Shown here: in pieces, positions 30,396-39,507 of the stretch
Numbering within the stretch: position 1 is the stretch's first letter
Layout of the letters: every line of letters starts with the position of its first letter
Origin: Mogibacterium diversum
GTDB taxonomy: Bacteria; Bacillota; Clostridia; Peptostreptococcales; Anaerovoracaceae
Reading direction: 5' to 3'
Assembly (NCBI RefSeq): GCF_002998925.1
Contig: NZ_CP027228.1
Coordinates: 1,116,001-1,180,000, forward strand
Length of the DNA stretch: 64,000 nucleotides
Program-made: the position numbers and the translations under genes
The notes under the pieces: generated by a model
The model's input: only the letters and a program-made list of their open reading frames with translations
Told to the model about the DNA's origin: nothing
Databases searched by the model: none

Positions 30396-31403
30396 ATGAA
30401 ACGTAACAAGCTTATTAAAATATTTGCAATTATGATGATTGCAATCCTTTCACTTGGTACACTTGCGAGCTGCGGCAAGAAGGAAGCAGACTCCAAGAAG
30501 CTCAAGATTGTCGTAACTACATTTCCTGAATACGACTGGGTTAGAGAGATTCTAGGCGACAGAGTCAAGGATGTTGATCTGAAGCTACTTCAGAAGAATG
30601 GTACTGATTTGCACAGCTTCCAGCCTTCAGCTCAGGATATAAAGGATATTTCAAATGCTGACATTTTCGTCTATGTTGGCGGTGAGTCAGATGAATGGGT
30701 TGAGGACGTTCTCAAGAAGAAAAAGAACAAGGACCTCGTTGCAATCAACCTCATGGACGAAATGAAGGACAGTAAGAAGGCTGAAGAAGTCAAGGAAGGT
30801 ATGCAACCAGAGAAGGAAGATGAAGATGAAGGTGACGGCCATCATCACGAAAACGCCGAGGAAGTAGAGTATGATGAGCATGTATGGCTATCTCTCAAGA
30901 ATGCGATTAAGCTCTGCCAGCCTATCGAGCAGGCAATTGCTAAGAAGGATGAGAAGCACGCAGATACTTATAAGAAGAACCTCGATGCCTACACTAAAAA
31001 GCTAGAGAATCTAGACAACAAGTATGCTGAGGCTGTTAAAAACGCTAAGGTTAAGACTCTCATCTTCGGAGATCGTTTCCCATTCCGTTACATGGTAGAT
31101 GATTATGGTCTAAACTACTATGCTGCATTTGTAGGCTGCTCAGCTGAATCTGAGGCTAGCTTTGAGACAATTAGCTTCCTATCCAACAAGCTCAACCAGC
31201 TTAAGATAAAGCATGTTTTAACTATCGAGAACTCTGATCACAAGATTGCTAAGTCTGTAATCAAGAATGCCGACGGAACTAAGAGAGACATCAAAACTCT
31301 TGATTCCCTGCAGTCTATGAAGAAGGGCGACATTAAGAAAAAGACTTACCTCAAGACGATGGAGAATAACCTCAAAGTTTTGCAGGAGGTTCTAAACAAT
31401 TAG
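30396..31403 (+). CDS. ZnuA-like zinc/metal ABC transporter substrate-binding lipoprotein
   Basis: A lipoprotein signal peptide (MKRNKLIKIFAIMMIAILSL, lipobox LASC) is followed by the cluster A-1 binding fold: IVVTTFPEYDWVREILGDRV, a GTDLHSFQPSAQDI motif whose histidine binds metal, a His/acid-rich loop (GDGHHHENAEE) and DEHVWLSLKNA with the second histidine. It captures zinc (possibly manganese) outside the cell for the ATPase and permease encoded next. GGAGG lies five bases before the ATG at 30396; four earlier codons are not needed. Confidence 0.92.
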   Translation: MKRNKLIKIFAIMMIAILSLGTLASCGKKEADSKKLKIVVTTFPEYDWVREILGDRVKDVDLKLLQKNGTDLHSFQPSAQDIKDISNADIFVYVGGESDEWVEDVLKKKKNKDLVAINLMDEMKDSKKAEEVKEGMQPEKEDEDEGDGHHHENAEEVEYDEHVWLSLKNAIKLCQPIEQAIAKKDEKHADTYKKNLDAYTKKLENLDNKYAEAVKNAKVKTLIFGDRFPFRYMVDDYGLNYYAAFVGCSAESEASFETISFLSNKLNQLKIKHVLTIENSDHKIAKSVIKNADGTKRDIKTLDSLQSMKKGDIKKKTYLKTMENNLKVLQEVLNN

Positions 31404-31422
31404 GTATTACTAGGAGAATAAA

Positions 31423-32130
31423 TTGAACAAAATGGTAAGAGAGAGTAAAGACTCTTCATTTAGTATCATTTGCGAGGGGCTTGCTGTCGGGTATTCAGGC
31501 AAGCCCCTCTGTAATGGATTCGATCTGGAGATTAATAACGGGGATTATATTTGTATTGTAGGAGAAAATGGCGCCGGGAAATCGACCTTGATTAAGACCT
31601 TGGTAGGTCTGATTCCAGCGATTAGCGGCAAGGTCTTGCTGCGCGGTGACATTGATAAGAGTGATATCGGCTACCTGCCGCAGCAACGTGAGATGCAGAA
31701 GGATTTCCCGGCTTCCGTATGGGAAGTCGTGCTATCTGGATGCCTGGATAGACTTGGATTTAAGCCTTTTTATGGGCATAAGGAGCGAAAGCTTGCCGCT
31801 GATGCTATCCGAGAGCTTGACCTCGAGGATATTAAGAACGAGAGCTTTCGCGAGCTTTCTGGCGGGCAGCGGCAGCGCGTGCTCCTAGCACGCGCCATCG
31901 CCGGCTCCAAGAAAGTGCTGGTTCTGGACGAGCCGATCACCGGGCTCGACCCGGTGGCCGCTGCCCATCTGTACCAGCTGCTGAACAGACTGAATCAGAA
32001 CGGAACAACAATCATAACCATCTCGCACGATATCAGCAAAGCGCTATCCGCGGCCAACAAGCTACTGATAATGAGCGATAAGCCTCACCTGGCTTCAGAA
32101 GCGGAGAGGAAGGAGGTTCTAGATGTCTAA
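31423..32130 (+). CDS. ZnuC-like metal ABC transporter ATPase
   Basis: The 235-residue ABC protein has Walker A GENGAGKSTLIK, the Q-loop in GYLPQQREMQ, signature LSGGQRQRVLLARAIAG, Walker B VLVLDEPITGLDP and the H-loop TIITISHDI. It energises zinc uptake with the permease whose start it overlaps by eight bases. TTG at 31423 follows AGGAG; an ATG three codons later is the alternative start. Confidence 0.92.
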   Translation: MNKMVRESKDSSFSIICEGLAVGYSGKPLCNGFDLEINNGDYICIVGENGAGKSTLIKTLVGLIPAISGKVLLRGDIDKSDIGYLPQQREMQKDFPASVWEVVLSGCLDRLGFKPFYGHKERKLAADAIRELDLEDIKNESFRELSGGQRQRVLLARAIAGSKKVLVLDEPITGLDPVAAAHLYQLLNRLNQNGTTIITISHDISKALSAANKLLIMSDKPHLASEAERKEVLDV

Positions 32131-32971
32131 TATTTCAGAACAACTACACATGTACCTTTCTCACTCCTTCGTCCTGTATGCGCTAATCGTAGGCGTTTCA
32201 ATAGCCCTCTGCGCAGCTATGGTCGGAGTAACGCTGGTGCTCAAGAGATTTTCATTTATAGGAGACGGACTTTCCCACGTCGCATTTGGCGCGATGACAG
32301 TCGGCACTATTATGCACGTATCGAGCAATCTATATGTGACCATGCCAATCACTATACTCGCAGCTATACTGCTGCTTCGAGGCAGCCAGAATAGCAAGGT
32401 TATGGGCGATGCCAAGCTGGCGATACTATCAGTCGTATCACTTGCCTTCGGCTATCTGATGATGAACGTATTCTCATCATCGGCAAACGTATCGGGAGAC
32501 GTATGTACGACATTATTTGGCTCCACATCGATATTGACGCTGACAACAGAAGACGTAATCCTATGCCTAGTAATCTCGGCAATAGTTATAGTTTCCTTCG
32601 TGTTTCTGTACAACAGACTTTTTGCTGTCACATTTGATGAGGAATACGCGAAAGCTACAGGCACTAAGACAGAAACATATAATTTAATCATCGCAATCAT
32701 CATTGCTGTTATAATAGTACTGGGAATGAACCTGGTAGGCTCACTTTTGATATCCGCGCTCATCATCTTCCCTGCTCTATCGGCGATGTGCGTATTTGGA
32801 AGCTTCAGAGCAGTAACCATCTGCTCTATAATCCTATCAATAGTTGCAGCCTTGACCGGAATGTTTATATCAATCCTAGGCGGGACTCCAGTAGGAGCAA
32901 CGATTGTAACGGTGGATGCAATTATGTATCTTATATTTATACTCCTCGGCAAAGTGACTGCTAGAGGATAA
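32123..32971 (+). CDS. ZnuB-like metal ABC transporter permease
   Basis: A 282-residue protein with about eight membrane spans and ABC-3 family features: FSFIGDGLSHVAFGAMTVGT near residue 45, TFDEEYAKATGTKTETYNLI near 170, and LVGSLLISALIIFPALSAM near 205. It is the translocation channel for the metal, encoded in overlap with the ATPase. Confidence 0.92.
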   Translation: MSNISEQLHMYLSHSFVLYALIVGVSIALCAAMVGVTLVLKRFSFIGDGLSHVAFGAMTVGTIMHVSSNLYVTMPITILAAILLLRGSQNSKVMGDAKLAILSVVSLAFGYLMMNVFSSSANVSGDVCTTLFGSTSILTLTTEDVILCLVISAIVIVSFVFLYNRLFAVTFDEEYAKATGTKTETYNLIIAIIIAVIIVLGMNLVGSLLISALIIFPALSAMCVFGSFRAVTICSIILSIVAALTGMFISILGGTPVGATIVTVDAIMYLIFILLGKVTARG

Positions 32972-32996
32972 TTTTACAGAATGCAAAGATGATAAA

Positions 32997-33473
32997 ATGA
33001 CTAACAACAAAAAGACTAAACTAATTATAATAATAATCACGCTACTGGCTTTTGTATCAATCTGCATTGGAGTTACGCTACATATCGTAGCTCACAATAA
33101 GGCGAAGACGGATGGTCATGTTGACATCGACCTCAGTACCATGAGTGCAACAGCAATCTACTCTGAAGTGTCTAACATGATGACAGATCCTAAGAAATAC
33201 GTAGGAAAAACTATCAAGGTAAAGGGATACTACACCGTAAGCATCGATCCAGGTACTGGCGAGCGCTATACGTACTGCCTGATTCCAGATGCAACCGAAT
33301 GTTGCCAGCAAGGGCTACTCTTCAAACTCAAGAAAGGTGAAGCTTCGAAGCTACCAGCTGAGGACAAGAAATTTGTCATATCTGGCAAATTCACACTCAA
33401 GACGCTACCTGAAGATAAAAACGCCACGTACGTAGAGCTCGAGAATGCCAAGGTGTATAAAGACGGTAAGTAA
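32997..33473 (+). CDS. Membrane-anchored protein linked to the zinc operon
   Basis: The N-terminus is a signal anchor (KLIIIIITLLAFVSICIGVT). The outside part starts near residue 60 with YSEVSNMMTDPKKYVGKTIK, an OB-fold-like strand set (VKGYYTV), then a conserved-looking LIPDATECCQQGLLFKLK with two adjacent cysteines, and VISGKFTLKT. It lies 25 bases after the permease, in the same operon. A role in handling zinc at the cell surface is plausible but only inferred; no enzyme motif is seen. Confidence 0.7.
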   Translation: MTNNKKTKLIIIIITLLAFVSICIGVTLHIVAHNKAKTDGHVDIDLSTMSATAIYSEVSNMMTDPKKYVGKTIKVKGYYTVSIDPGTGERYTYCLIPDATECCQQGLLFKLKKGEASKLPAEDKKFVISGKFTLKTLPEDKNATYVELENAKVYKDGK

Positions 33474-33514
33474 CGTATATAACGCATATAAAGAAAAAGG
33501 CTATAGTAAATCAT

Positions 33515-33572
33515 AAATGTACCGACCTCAAGTTAGACCATAATCTAACGATTAGAAGGCCGGTACATTTTC
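33515..33572. terminator. Branched terminator after the zinc operon
   Basis: The outer stem AAATGTACCG/CGGTACATTT encloses an inner stem GTTAGA/TCTAAC. TTTTCC follows on the plus strand. It separates this operon from the convergent malate permease gene. Confidence 0.75.
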
Positions 33573-33646
33573 CTATAACCGTTTTTATCACTTATTATTC
33601 CATTTTGTTTCTGCGACTCGGCCTTCTCTCGAGGACTTTAATCCTC

Positions 33647-34600
33647 TTACATAAATCCGAGCAGTGTATCAACAATCGGCACTACTATAACGAACAGAAT
33701 CGTACTTAATGTTACTACATTAGTCGAGAACTCGACATCACCATCTCCATGGCTTGCTAGGATTGGCAGCACCGCTAGAGCAGGTGCAGCCGCCTGTATA
33801 ACGAACGTCCTAAATTCATCAACCGGCATATTCTTAGCTGTGAGCATAAGTATTGCAACCATAACTACAGGTCCTAATACGAAACGACCTACTAGGGTTA
33901 TAATCGTATCCTTATCCAGTGTAATCGTCTTAAGGCCAGCCTTTGCAAGGACTATACCTATATAGATTAGCGACAGCGGTGTTACGATATTTCCTACATA
34001 TGTAAGCGTGCTAGTAGCAAAAGCTGGTACTGGAATCCTCAAAACGAGGAATACTAGAGCCACTAAGAAACCAACTAATGGCGCTGGAAGCAGCTTCTTC
34101 CAGTCGAACTTTTCTGCGCTCTTATGCTTACCCGATTTGCTATCGCTAGACATCAGGTAAACTCCTAAAGTCCAGGTCGAAACGGTATTAGTGATGTAGT
34201 ATATGAGGAAATATGGCAAAGCCTTGTTCCCAAACAACGCTACATTGAGAGGCAAACCTATGAAAATGGTGTTGGCATTTACAAAGGTATTTATCATCGT
34301 GCCCCTGCGCCCCGGCCTTACGTGAAATGCTTTAACTGCAATAAAGGCTGCAACATATCCTAGTCCAAATGCAGCAAATGTGTAGACGAGTCCCTCAGAT
34401 AGACTAACAAGTTTATCGAAGGTTAGATATTTCATTACTGACACGAAAATAGACGCCGGTAATGCAACATTCATTATTAACCGCGATAAGTTGGAGCCAA
34501 AAGACTCTCCAAACCATCCGTGATTCTGTAGAAAGTATCCTAAGGCTATTATCGCAATAATCGGAATAATACTCTGTATAGAGGTGATTAATATCTCCAT
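33647..34600 (-). CDS. AEC-family permease, probable malate transporter
   Basis: The 317-residue protein has about ten hydrophobic spans and the AEC (auxin efflux carrier) pattern: IIPIIAIIALGYFLQNHGWF at the start, LIMNVALPASIF with the conserved N and P, TFVNANTIFIGLPLNVALFG, and a second repeat after residue 170. In lactic acid bacteria MleP of this family imports malate and sits next to the malolactic enzyme gene, as here. Substrate assignment rests on this neighbourhood. Confidence 0.82.
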   Translation of the reverse strand: MEILITSIQSIIPIIAIIALGYFLQNHGWFGESFGSNLSRLIMNVALPASIFVSVMKYLTFDKLVSLSEGLVYTFAAFGLGYVAAFIAVKAFHVRPGRRGTMINTFVNANTIFIGLPLNVALFGNKALPYFLIYYITNTVSTWTLGVYLMSSDSKSGKHKSAEKFDWKKLLPAPLVGFLVALVFLVLRIPVPAFATSTLTYVGNIVTPLSLIYIGIVLAKAGLKTITLDKDTIITLVGRFVLGPVVMVAILMLTAKNMPVDEFRTFVIQAAAPALAVLPILASHGDGDVEFSTNVVTLSTILFVIVVPIVDTLLGFM

Positions 34601-34636
34601 ATCGCTCCTTTCTAGAGCCTAAACCCTTTTATATCC

Positions 34637-34667
34637 CGTGAAAGCCGGACATAATCCGGCCTTCACG
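34637..34667 (-). other. Intercistronic hairpin between malolactic enzyme and permease
   Basis: CGTGAAAGCCGGA and TCCGGCCTTCACG form a strong 13-bp stem with one mismatch and a five-base loop. There is no T run on either side, so it is more likely an RNA-stability or processing element than a terminator. Confidence 0.65.
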
Positions 34668-34688
34668 CGAATATTTTAATCTCTAATT

Positions 34689-36311
34689 TTAGTGCTTTGG
34701 ATACCACTTCATATCCTGAACAGCCTTGACCATATCCGTTTCTTCAGCACGTGCAAGTCCCTGCTTCTGGGCAGTCTTAGCAACTGCTTCGGCAACTCTA
34801 ATGGATACATCCGCTACGTACTTGAAAGGAGGTAGCACAGGTGCTCCTGGCTTGCTCATATCAATGATTCCACTCAGTGAGTGAGCTGCAGCCCCAATCA
34901 TCTCATCTGTCAGTAAGCTTGCCTCCGATGCGAGCATTCCAAGCCCAAGCCCTGGATAGATTAGCGCATTATTAGCCTGTCCAATTACATAGTCAACACC
35001 CTTATACGAAACTGTACCTGCTGGGATTCCAGTTGCTACGAAAGCCTTTCCATCAGACCAAGCAATTAAATCTTCCGCAGTGGCCTCTGCAAGTTTCGTT
35101 GGATTTGATAGAGGGAAAATCATTGGGCGTTCAGTATTCTCGCACATAGCCTCAACAACTTCCTTCGTAAAAGTATTTGGCACTGTTGATGTTCCAACAA
35201 GTATTGTTGGCTTTACTGTCTTCACAACCTCAAGTAAGTCTGTCAGCTTATCTGCGTTAGGATAATCCGAACGCTTCTTAGCAAAAGGTCTCTGCTCAGG
35301 AGTCAAATCATCCATATCATCGAAGAGAAGTCCCTGCTTATCCACCATAAAGAACCTCTTGTAAGCATCTTCTTCTGAAAGCCCCATAGTTACCATCTCG
35401 CGGAGTACACGTGAGGCAATTCCTGCACCGGCAGTTCCACCGCCAAAGCATAGGTATACCTGGTCAGTAAGTTTCTCACCTGTAACCGCAAGCGATCCGA
35501 AGATTCCGCCAAGAGTTACGATACCCGTTCCCTGTATATCATCGTTAAAGGTAGGAATATCCTTACGATATTTCTCGAGAATATTTGCGGCATTTGAACG
35601 CCCGAAGTCCTCCCAGTGCAGATACAGCTTAGGGAATAGCTTCTCTGCCGTATTGACAAACTTATCGATGAAGTCATAGTAACGATCACCGCGCACCCTC
35701 TCATGGCGATTTCCGAGGTAATTTGGATTATTGCGAAGCGACTCACGGTTAGTTCCTGCATCGATAACTAGTGGTAGAACCGTAGCTGGATCAATTCCTG
35801 CCGCGCCAGTGTACACCATTAACTTTCCTACTGAGATATCCACACCATTTGCACCCCAATCGCCAATTCCGAGGATTTCTTCGGCATCGGTTACTACAAT
35901 CAGTCTTATATCCCTGCCGCCAGCTGCATTTCTAAGAGTTTCCTCAATATGCTCTGGATGATTAATGTCGAGGTAACCTGCATACTGAGGATTTACAAAG
36001 AGGTTGCTGTATCCCTCGATAGTGTCGGCAATAGTTGGGTCATAGACAATTGGATTGAACTCTTCTAGATGATGTGAGAAAAGATAATAGAACAGTGTGC
36101 GATTAGTATTAAATATTTCCATGAGAAAGAGTCTCTTCTCAAGATCATTAGCCTTGGTCTGAAGCTGAGCATAAGTCTCAGCGGCCTGTTCCTCGATGGT
36201 CTGAACGTAAGGTGGCAATAGGCCAATAAGCCCAAGTTCCTGACGCTCCTCTAGAGTAAATGCGGTTCCTTTATTAAGAAAAGGATTATTTAAAATATCA
36301 TGTGCATTCAT
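34689..36311 (-). CDS. mleS: Malolactic enzyme (NAD-dependent malic enzyme family)
   Basis: The 540-residue protein starts MNAHDILNNPFLNKGTAFTL and continues with ERQELGLIGLLPPYVQTIEE, very close to malolactic enzymes of lactic acid bacteria as I remember them. Catalytic features are FNTNRTLFYYLFSHHLEEF, VVTDAEEILGIGDWGANGVD, FNDDIQGTGIVTLGGIFGSL and the NAD site CFGGGTAGAGIASRV. It converts L-malate to L-lactate and CO2, which together with malate/lactate exchange generates proton motive force. A plain malic enzyme giving pyruvate remains possible. It is co-transcribed with the permease. Confidence 0.88.
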   Translation of the reverse strand: MNAHDILNNPFLNKGTAFTLEERQELGLIGLLPPYVQTIEEQAAETYAQLQTKANDLEKRLFLMEIFNTNRTLFYYLFSHHLEEFNPIVYDPTIADTIEGYSNLFVNPQYAGYLDINHPEHIEETLRNAAGGRDIRLIVVTDAEEILGIGDWGANGVDISVGKLMVYTGAAGIDPATVLPLVIDAGTNRESLRNNPNYLGNRHERVRGDRYYDFIDKFVNTAEKLFPKLYLHWEDFGRSNAANILEKYRKDIPTFNDDIQGTGIVTLGGIFGSLAVTGEKLTDQVYLCFGGGTAGAGIASRVLREMVTMGLSEEDAYKRFFMVDKQGLLFDDMDDLTPEQRPFAKKRSDYPNADKLTDLLEVVKTVKPTILVGTSTVPNTFTKEVVEAMCENTERPMIFPLSNPTKLAEATAEDLIAWSDGKAFVATGIPAGTVSYKGVDYVIGQANNALIYPGLGLGMLASEASLLTDEMIGAAAHSLSGIIDMSKPGAPVLPPFKYVADVSIRVAEAVAKTAQKQGLARAEETDMVKAVQDMKWYPKH

Positions 36312-36421
36312 AGTCCACCTCCACTTTTTACACCTGTATTAAAATTTACTACATCATATGCCTCTAACTACCCGCTGTAAAGCTTTTACACAATTAAACA
36401 CGAAAACCACATAAACCAAAT

Positions 36422-36456
36422 GGAGAGCCTAACATCCGTTCAGGCTCTCCGTTTTC
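36422..36456. terminator. Terminator after the DUF4317 gene
   Basis: GGAGAGCCT and AGGCTCTCC form a 9-bp stem. TTTTC follows on the plus strand and ATTTGGTTT on the minus strand. Confidence 0.7.
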
Positions 36457-36481
36457 ATTCTTATTATTCACATCAATTCAA

Positions 36482-37639
36482 TTAGTTCGGTGCTATGCTT
36501 CCATCCGGAATGCTAACATCCACACCATTCACTGTAATTCCTTCGCTAATCGGAATCATCAGATAGCTACGGCCATCGATAACCTCCGTCCTAATTCCAA
36601 AGGCATGCTCTGGATCCACACTGACATTCACCTCAGGCGTCTCTATCTTAAACTGCCTGCGGTTGATGAGGTTCTCAGGGTTAAAGAATTCTTCCCCTTC
36701 AAAATACTGCTTACACGTATCATGGAACTTCTCGATTGCCTCGTCAGAGGTTCCGCTCTTCATGAGAATTTCCTCTAGCTCATTGATGTGAATCTCTGGA
36801 GCTTCATCGGATTTTGCTTCCTTAAGTAGATCTATTTTCTCATCTATCTGGATATGAAGTGCCTTCACGATGTCAATATCACATTCATCCTTTAGCGAGT
36901 CAGCGAGTGCACTGTCAAATGCATTCTTCTGTGTATTTGCAGCCATCGGTAGCTTTTCTAGGTTGAACACCGCCTTGAGAAAATCGCTATGAACGTCAGC
37001 CGAACTCCTCGTATAATAGAGCGCCTGATATATGTTAGTCATCCTGTCATCGAAGGTCGGGAACATGAAGCCCATGTCCGGAGCTCCGAGTATGCTGCCA
37101 GTCGATGCACCGCGGAAATTTTTCTCCTCGGCAAGGTATCTGAGTGCACCCTTCGGGTCTTTTACAGGACACAGACAGCAGACGAAATACTCGAACTGAT
37201 CCGTCGACTCTTCCGACCACTCGTCACTACCGCTATCCTTATATGGCACATCATAGGCATCGGCAGCCAGCAAGATAACGTAACCAGTATCTCCCATATC
37301 TACGCTATCGATAATTCTCTGAAATAAAATCTTGCGCATAGTCTCGTTACTGAGATGCGAAGTCCTCAGCGTCTGAAGCAGCCTATGCTCATCGCTATCC
37401 TCGACCTGAGCCGTCGAGAACTCAACATCTAGTAGATTCCTGCCTAGTGCGCCAGACAGCACCTTCTTTAGAGTCTTCATGTACATCTCGCGCTCTTCAT
37501 TTTCCATGAGCATCGTCGGCGAATCCATGTACGTGATAATCTCTCGCGCAGCATTGACGTAGCAACCATAAATATGCCCAAAATTGTTCGTATCCGGGCT
37601 AAATCTCTTCTTAATCTCTCTAATTTCCTTGCGATTCAT
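36482..37639 (-). CDS. DUF4317 family protein
   Basis: A 385-residue soluble, acidic protein starting MNRKEIREIKKRFSPDTNNF, then GHIYGCYVNAAREIITYMDS, which is the family start as I recall it. Other marks are YVILLAADAYDVPYKDSGSD, FVCCLCPVK, ILGAPDMGFMFPTFDDRMTN, and a C-terminal half with IDGRSYLMIPISEGITVNGV. DUF4317 proteins are widespread in Clostridia without a known function. It follows the immunity-like lipoprotein array but is separated from it by 136 bp, so it is probably independent. Confidence 0.8.
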   Translation of the reverse strand: MNRKEIREIKKRFSPDTNNFGHIYGCYVNAAREIITYMDSPTMLMENEEREMYMKTLKKVLSGALGRNLLDVEFSTAQVEDSDEHRLLQTLRTSHLSNETMRKILFQRIIDSVDMGDTGYVILLAADAYDVPYKDSGSDEWSEESTDQFEYFVCCLCPVKDPKGALRYLAEEKNFRGASTGSILGAPDMGFMFPTFDDRMTNIYQALYYTRSSADVHSDFLKAVFNLEKLPMAANTQKNAFDSALADSLKDECDIDIVKALHIQIDEKIDLLKEAKSDEAPEIHINELEEILMKSGTSDEAIEKFHDTCKQYFEGEEFFNPENLINRRQFKIETPEVNVSVDPEHAFGIRTEVIDGRSYLMIPISEGITVNGVDVSIPDGSIAPN

Positions 37640-37775
37640 CTTGTCTCCTATACAAAATAGTCTTGTTTATAATTGTTGAGTACCGCCTAGCGAGTATGCG
37701 AATACTTATAATCATCTACGGTTATATTTCTTCAGAAATTTTCAGGTATTTCTTAATTTCATCTCCGTTACTATA

Positions 37776-38321
37776 TTAATCGATGTAGTGAATGAATATG
37801 CCGGGTTTTCCATTATTAACACCTTCCCAAGCAAATTCTTCAGGCAATTCTTCACGTGAGCACGTGCATACTTCAATCATATAAAGACCTACATTATCTT
37901 TGTTGTTATCATCCTTATCACAAAAATCTATGTATCCAATATATTGCCTTTTGCTGTTTAGAGAAAATGTGCATTTCCCAATAATACTAAAAGGTTGGAC
38001 ATTAATAGAACCATCCGTTACTTTAGAACTTACTCGTACACTTTTGATTATTTTCCCATCAAATACATTAAAAAGTTCATCTATCTTGCCATCTAAATCT
38101 TCGATATTCTTTTGTGCACTCTTTGAGAAAAGGTTCTTTAACCCTTTTTTATCCTTTTCATTAATGCATTTAACGACTTTTTTATTCATTGCATTCATCT
38201 GTGCATCTTCATATGCAGTTTCTTCGCTTAGCCGTTGTTCACGACTTTTACAGCCTTCAAGACAGAACGCAGCTGATAAAATCATTAGTAGACATAGCAT
38301 AGTAAGCGTTGCTTTTTTCAT
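37776..38321 (-). CDS. DUF5104-like lipoprotein 6 of the array (type B)
   Basis: A 181-residue lipoprotein: signal MKKATLTMLCLLMILSAAFC, lipobox LEGC, then the shared core VVKCINEKDKKGLKNLFSKS with EDLDGKIDELFNVFDGK and a C-terminal YIDFCDKDDNNKDNVGLYMI. It ends in GKPGIFIHYID, like copy 3 (38929-39474), which defines a B subtype. GGAGG before the ATG at 38321 fixes the start. It is the copy farthest from the toxin gene. Surface location suits an immunity protein against an exported toxin; this is inference. Confidence 0.75.
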   Translation of the reverse strand: MKKATLTMLCLLMILSAAFCLEGCKSREQRLSEETAYEDAQMNAMNKKVVKCINEKDKKGLKNLFSKSAQKNIEDLDGKIDELFNVFDGKIIKSVRVSSKVTDGSINVQPFSIIGKCTFSLNSKRQYIGYIDFCDKDDNNKDNVGLYMIEVCTCSREELPEEFAWEGVNNGKPGIFIHYID

Positions 38322-38353
38322 TGTATCCTCCAACCAATCAGCTAACTTACTTA

Positions 38354-38908
38354 TTATCGCTGAGTTCCATCTTTGTTATAGATGAATATACCATAGTCGT
38401 CCTCACTGCCATCCATATGGAAACCTTCAGGTACCTCATCTTTTGAGAAGGTCAATAAATCTAATTGAAATATGCCCTCTTTCTCCTTATTCTCATCATC
38501 TATATCGCATATGTCGATAAGTATTATATACTTATCACCACTTTTTAGTTTAAGATGGTATTTACCATAGATATGCAGGGGTTGCGCATCTGCAGATCCT
38601 TCAAATGCTGGACTAAGACCTTTTGCGCTTTCTATTTTATTCCCATTGAAAGCACCTATCAGCTGGTCAAGTTTCCCATCTAAATCCTCAATATGTTTTT
38701 GTGCGTCCTTTGAGAAAAGCTTCTTGAGACCCTCTTTATCCTGTTCGTTTATACACTTGATGACTTTATTTTTCATCTTGTTCATCTGTTTTTCTGTATA
38801 AATCTCTTGATCTGCCATTTCATCTGTTCTGCTTTTGCAGGCTGTTAGGCAGAATGCTATTGATAAAATTATCAATAGACACATTACAACACTTATCAGT
38901 TTCTTCAT
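38354..38908 (-). CDS. DUF5104-like lipoprotein 5 of the array (type A)
   Basis: A 184-residue lipoprotein with signal MKKLISVVMCLLIILSIAFC and lipobox LTAC. The core MNKMKNKVIKCINEQDKEGL, KKLFSKDAQKHIEDLDGKLD and LIGAFNGNKIES is nearly the same as in copies 1, 2 and 4, which defines the A subtype. The end (DDYGIFIYNKDGTQR) differs slightly from the other A copies. It lies between two B copies. Confidence 0.78.
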   Translation of the reverse strand: MKKLISVVMCLLIILSIAFCLTACKSRTDEMADQEIYTEKQMNKMKNKVIKCINEQDKEGLKKLFSKDAQKHIEDLDGKLDQLIGAFNGNKIESAKGLSPAFEGSADAQPLHIYGKYHLKLKSGDKYIILIDICDIDDENKEKEGIFQLDLLTFSKDEVPEGFHMDGSEDDYGIFIYNKDGTQR

Positions 38909-38928
38909 TTTGTCACCGCTATTATAGA

Positions 38929-39474
38929 TTAATTGATGTAGTGGATGAATATGCCTGGTTTTCCACTATTAACACCATCCCACTTAAAGCCACTTGGAAG
39001 CTTATCTTCGGTGCAGGTTATAATCTCTATCATATAAAGTCCAACGTTCTCTTTATTCTCATCATCCATAGAGCAAAACTGTACCCACATCACATACTTC
39101 TCGCCATTGTTTAGATTAATCGTGTAACTACCGTAAATATTAATAGGTTGTGTATTAGAATCGCCACTAAACCCTGGCTCTTCACCATCAATGCTTTTAA
39201 TTTTTACACCATCAAATATGTTTATCAGATTATTAATCTTGCCATCTATTTCTTCTGAATTCTCTTGTGCGCTCTTTGAAAACAGTGATTTTAAACCTTT
39301 CTCATCCTTATTATTTATGCATTTTACAATTTTCTTATTAACTGCATTTATTTGCTTTTCTGCATAAATCTCTTGGTCAGCCATTTCATCGGTTCTGGTT
39401 TTGCAACCCGCAAGACAAAATGCTGTTGAGAGAATAATCAGTAGACATAGTATGCTACAAGTTGTTTTTTTCAT
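38929..39474 (-). CDS. DUF5104-like lipoprotein 4 of the array (type B)
   Basis: A 181-residue lipoprotein starting MKKTTCSILCLLIILSTAFC with lipobox LAGC. The N-terminal third (KTRTDEMADQEIYAEKQINA) is of the A kind, but the C-terminal third, MIEIITCTEDKLPSGFKWDG and GKPGIFIHYIN, is of the B kind, so it looks like a mosaic. GAGGAG precedes the ATG at 39474; five upstream in-frame codons are not needed. Confidence 0.76.
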   Translation of the reverse strand: MKKTTCSILCLLIILSTAFCLAGCKTRTDEMADQEIYAEKQINAVNKKIVKCINNKDEKGLKSLFSKSAQENSEEIDGKINNLINIFDGVKIKSIDGEEPGFSGDSNTQPINIYGSYTINLNNGEKYVMWVQFCSMDDENKENVGLYMIEIITCTEDKLPSGFKWDGVNSGKPGIFIHYIN

Positions 39475-39507
39475 AAAACTGCTCCTCATATGTCTATTGA
39501 GTGGAAT

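Noticed and set aside
30122..30568. Minus-strand frame of 148 codons overlapping the start of the zinc-binding lipoprotein gene
   Set aside because: It is antisense to the signal peptide and promoter of a clear gene, has no ribosome binding site and no protein-like pattern.
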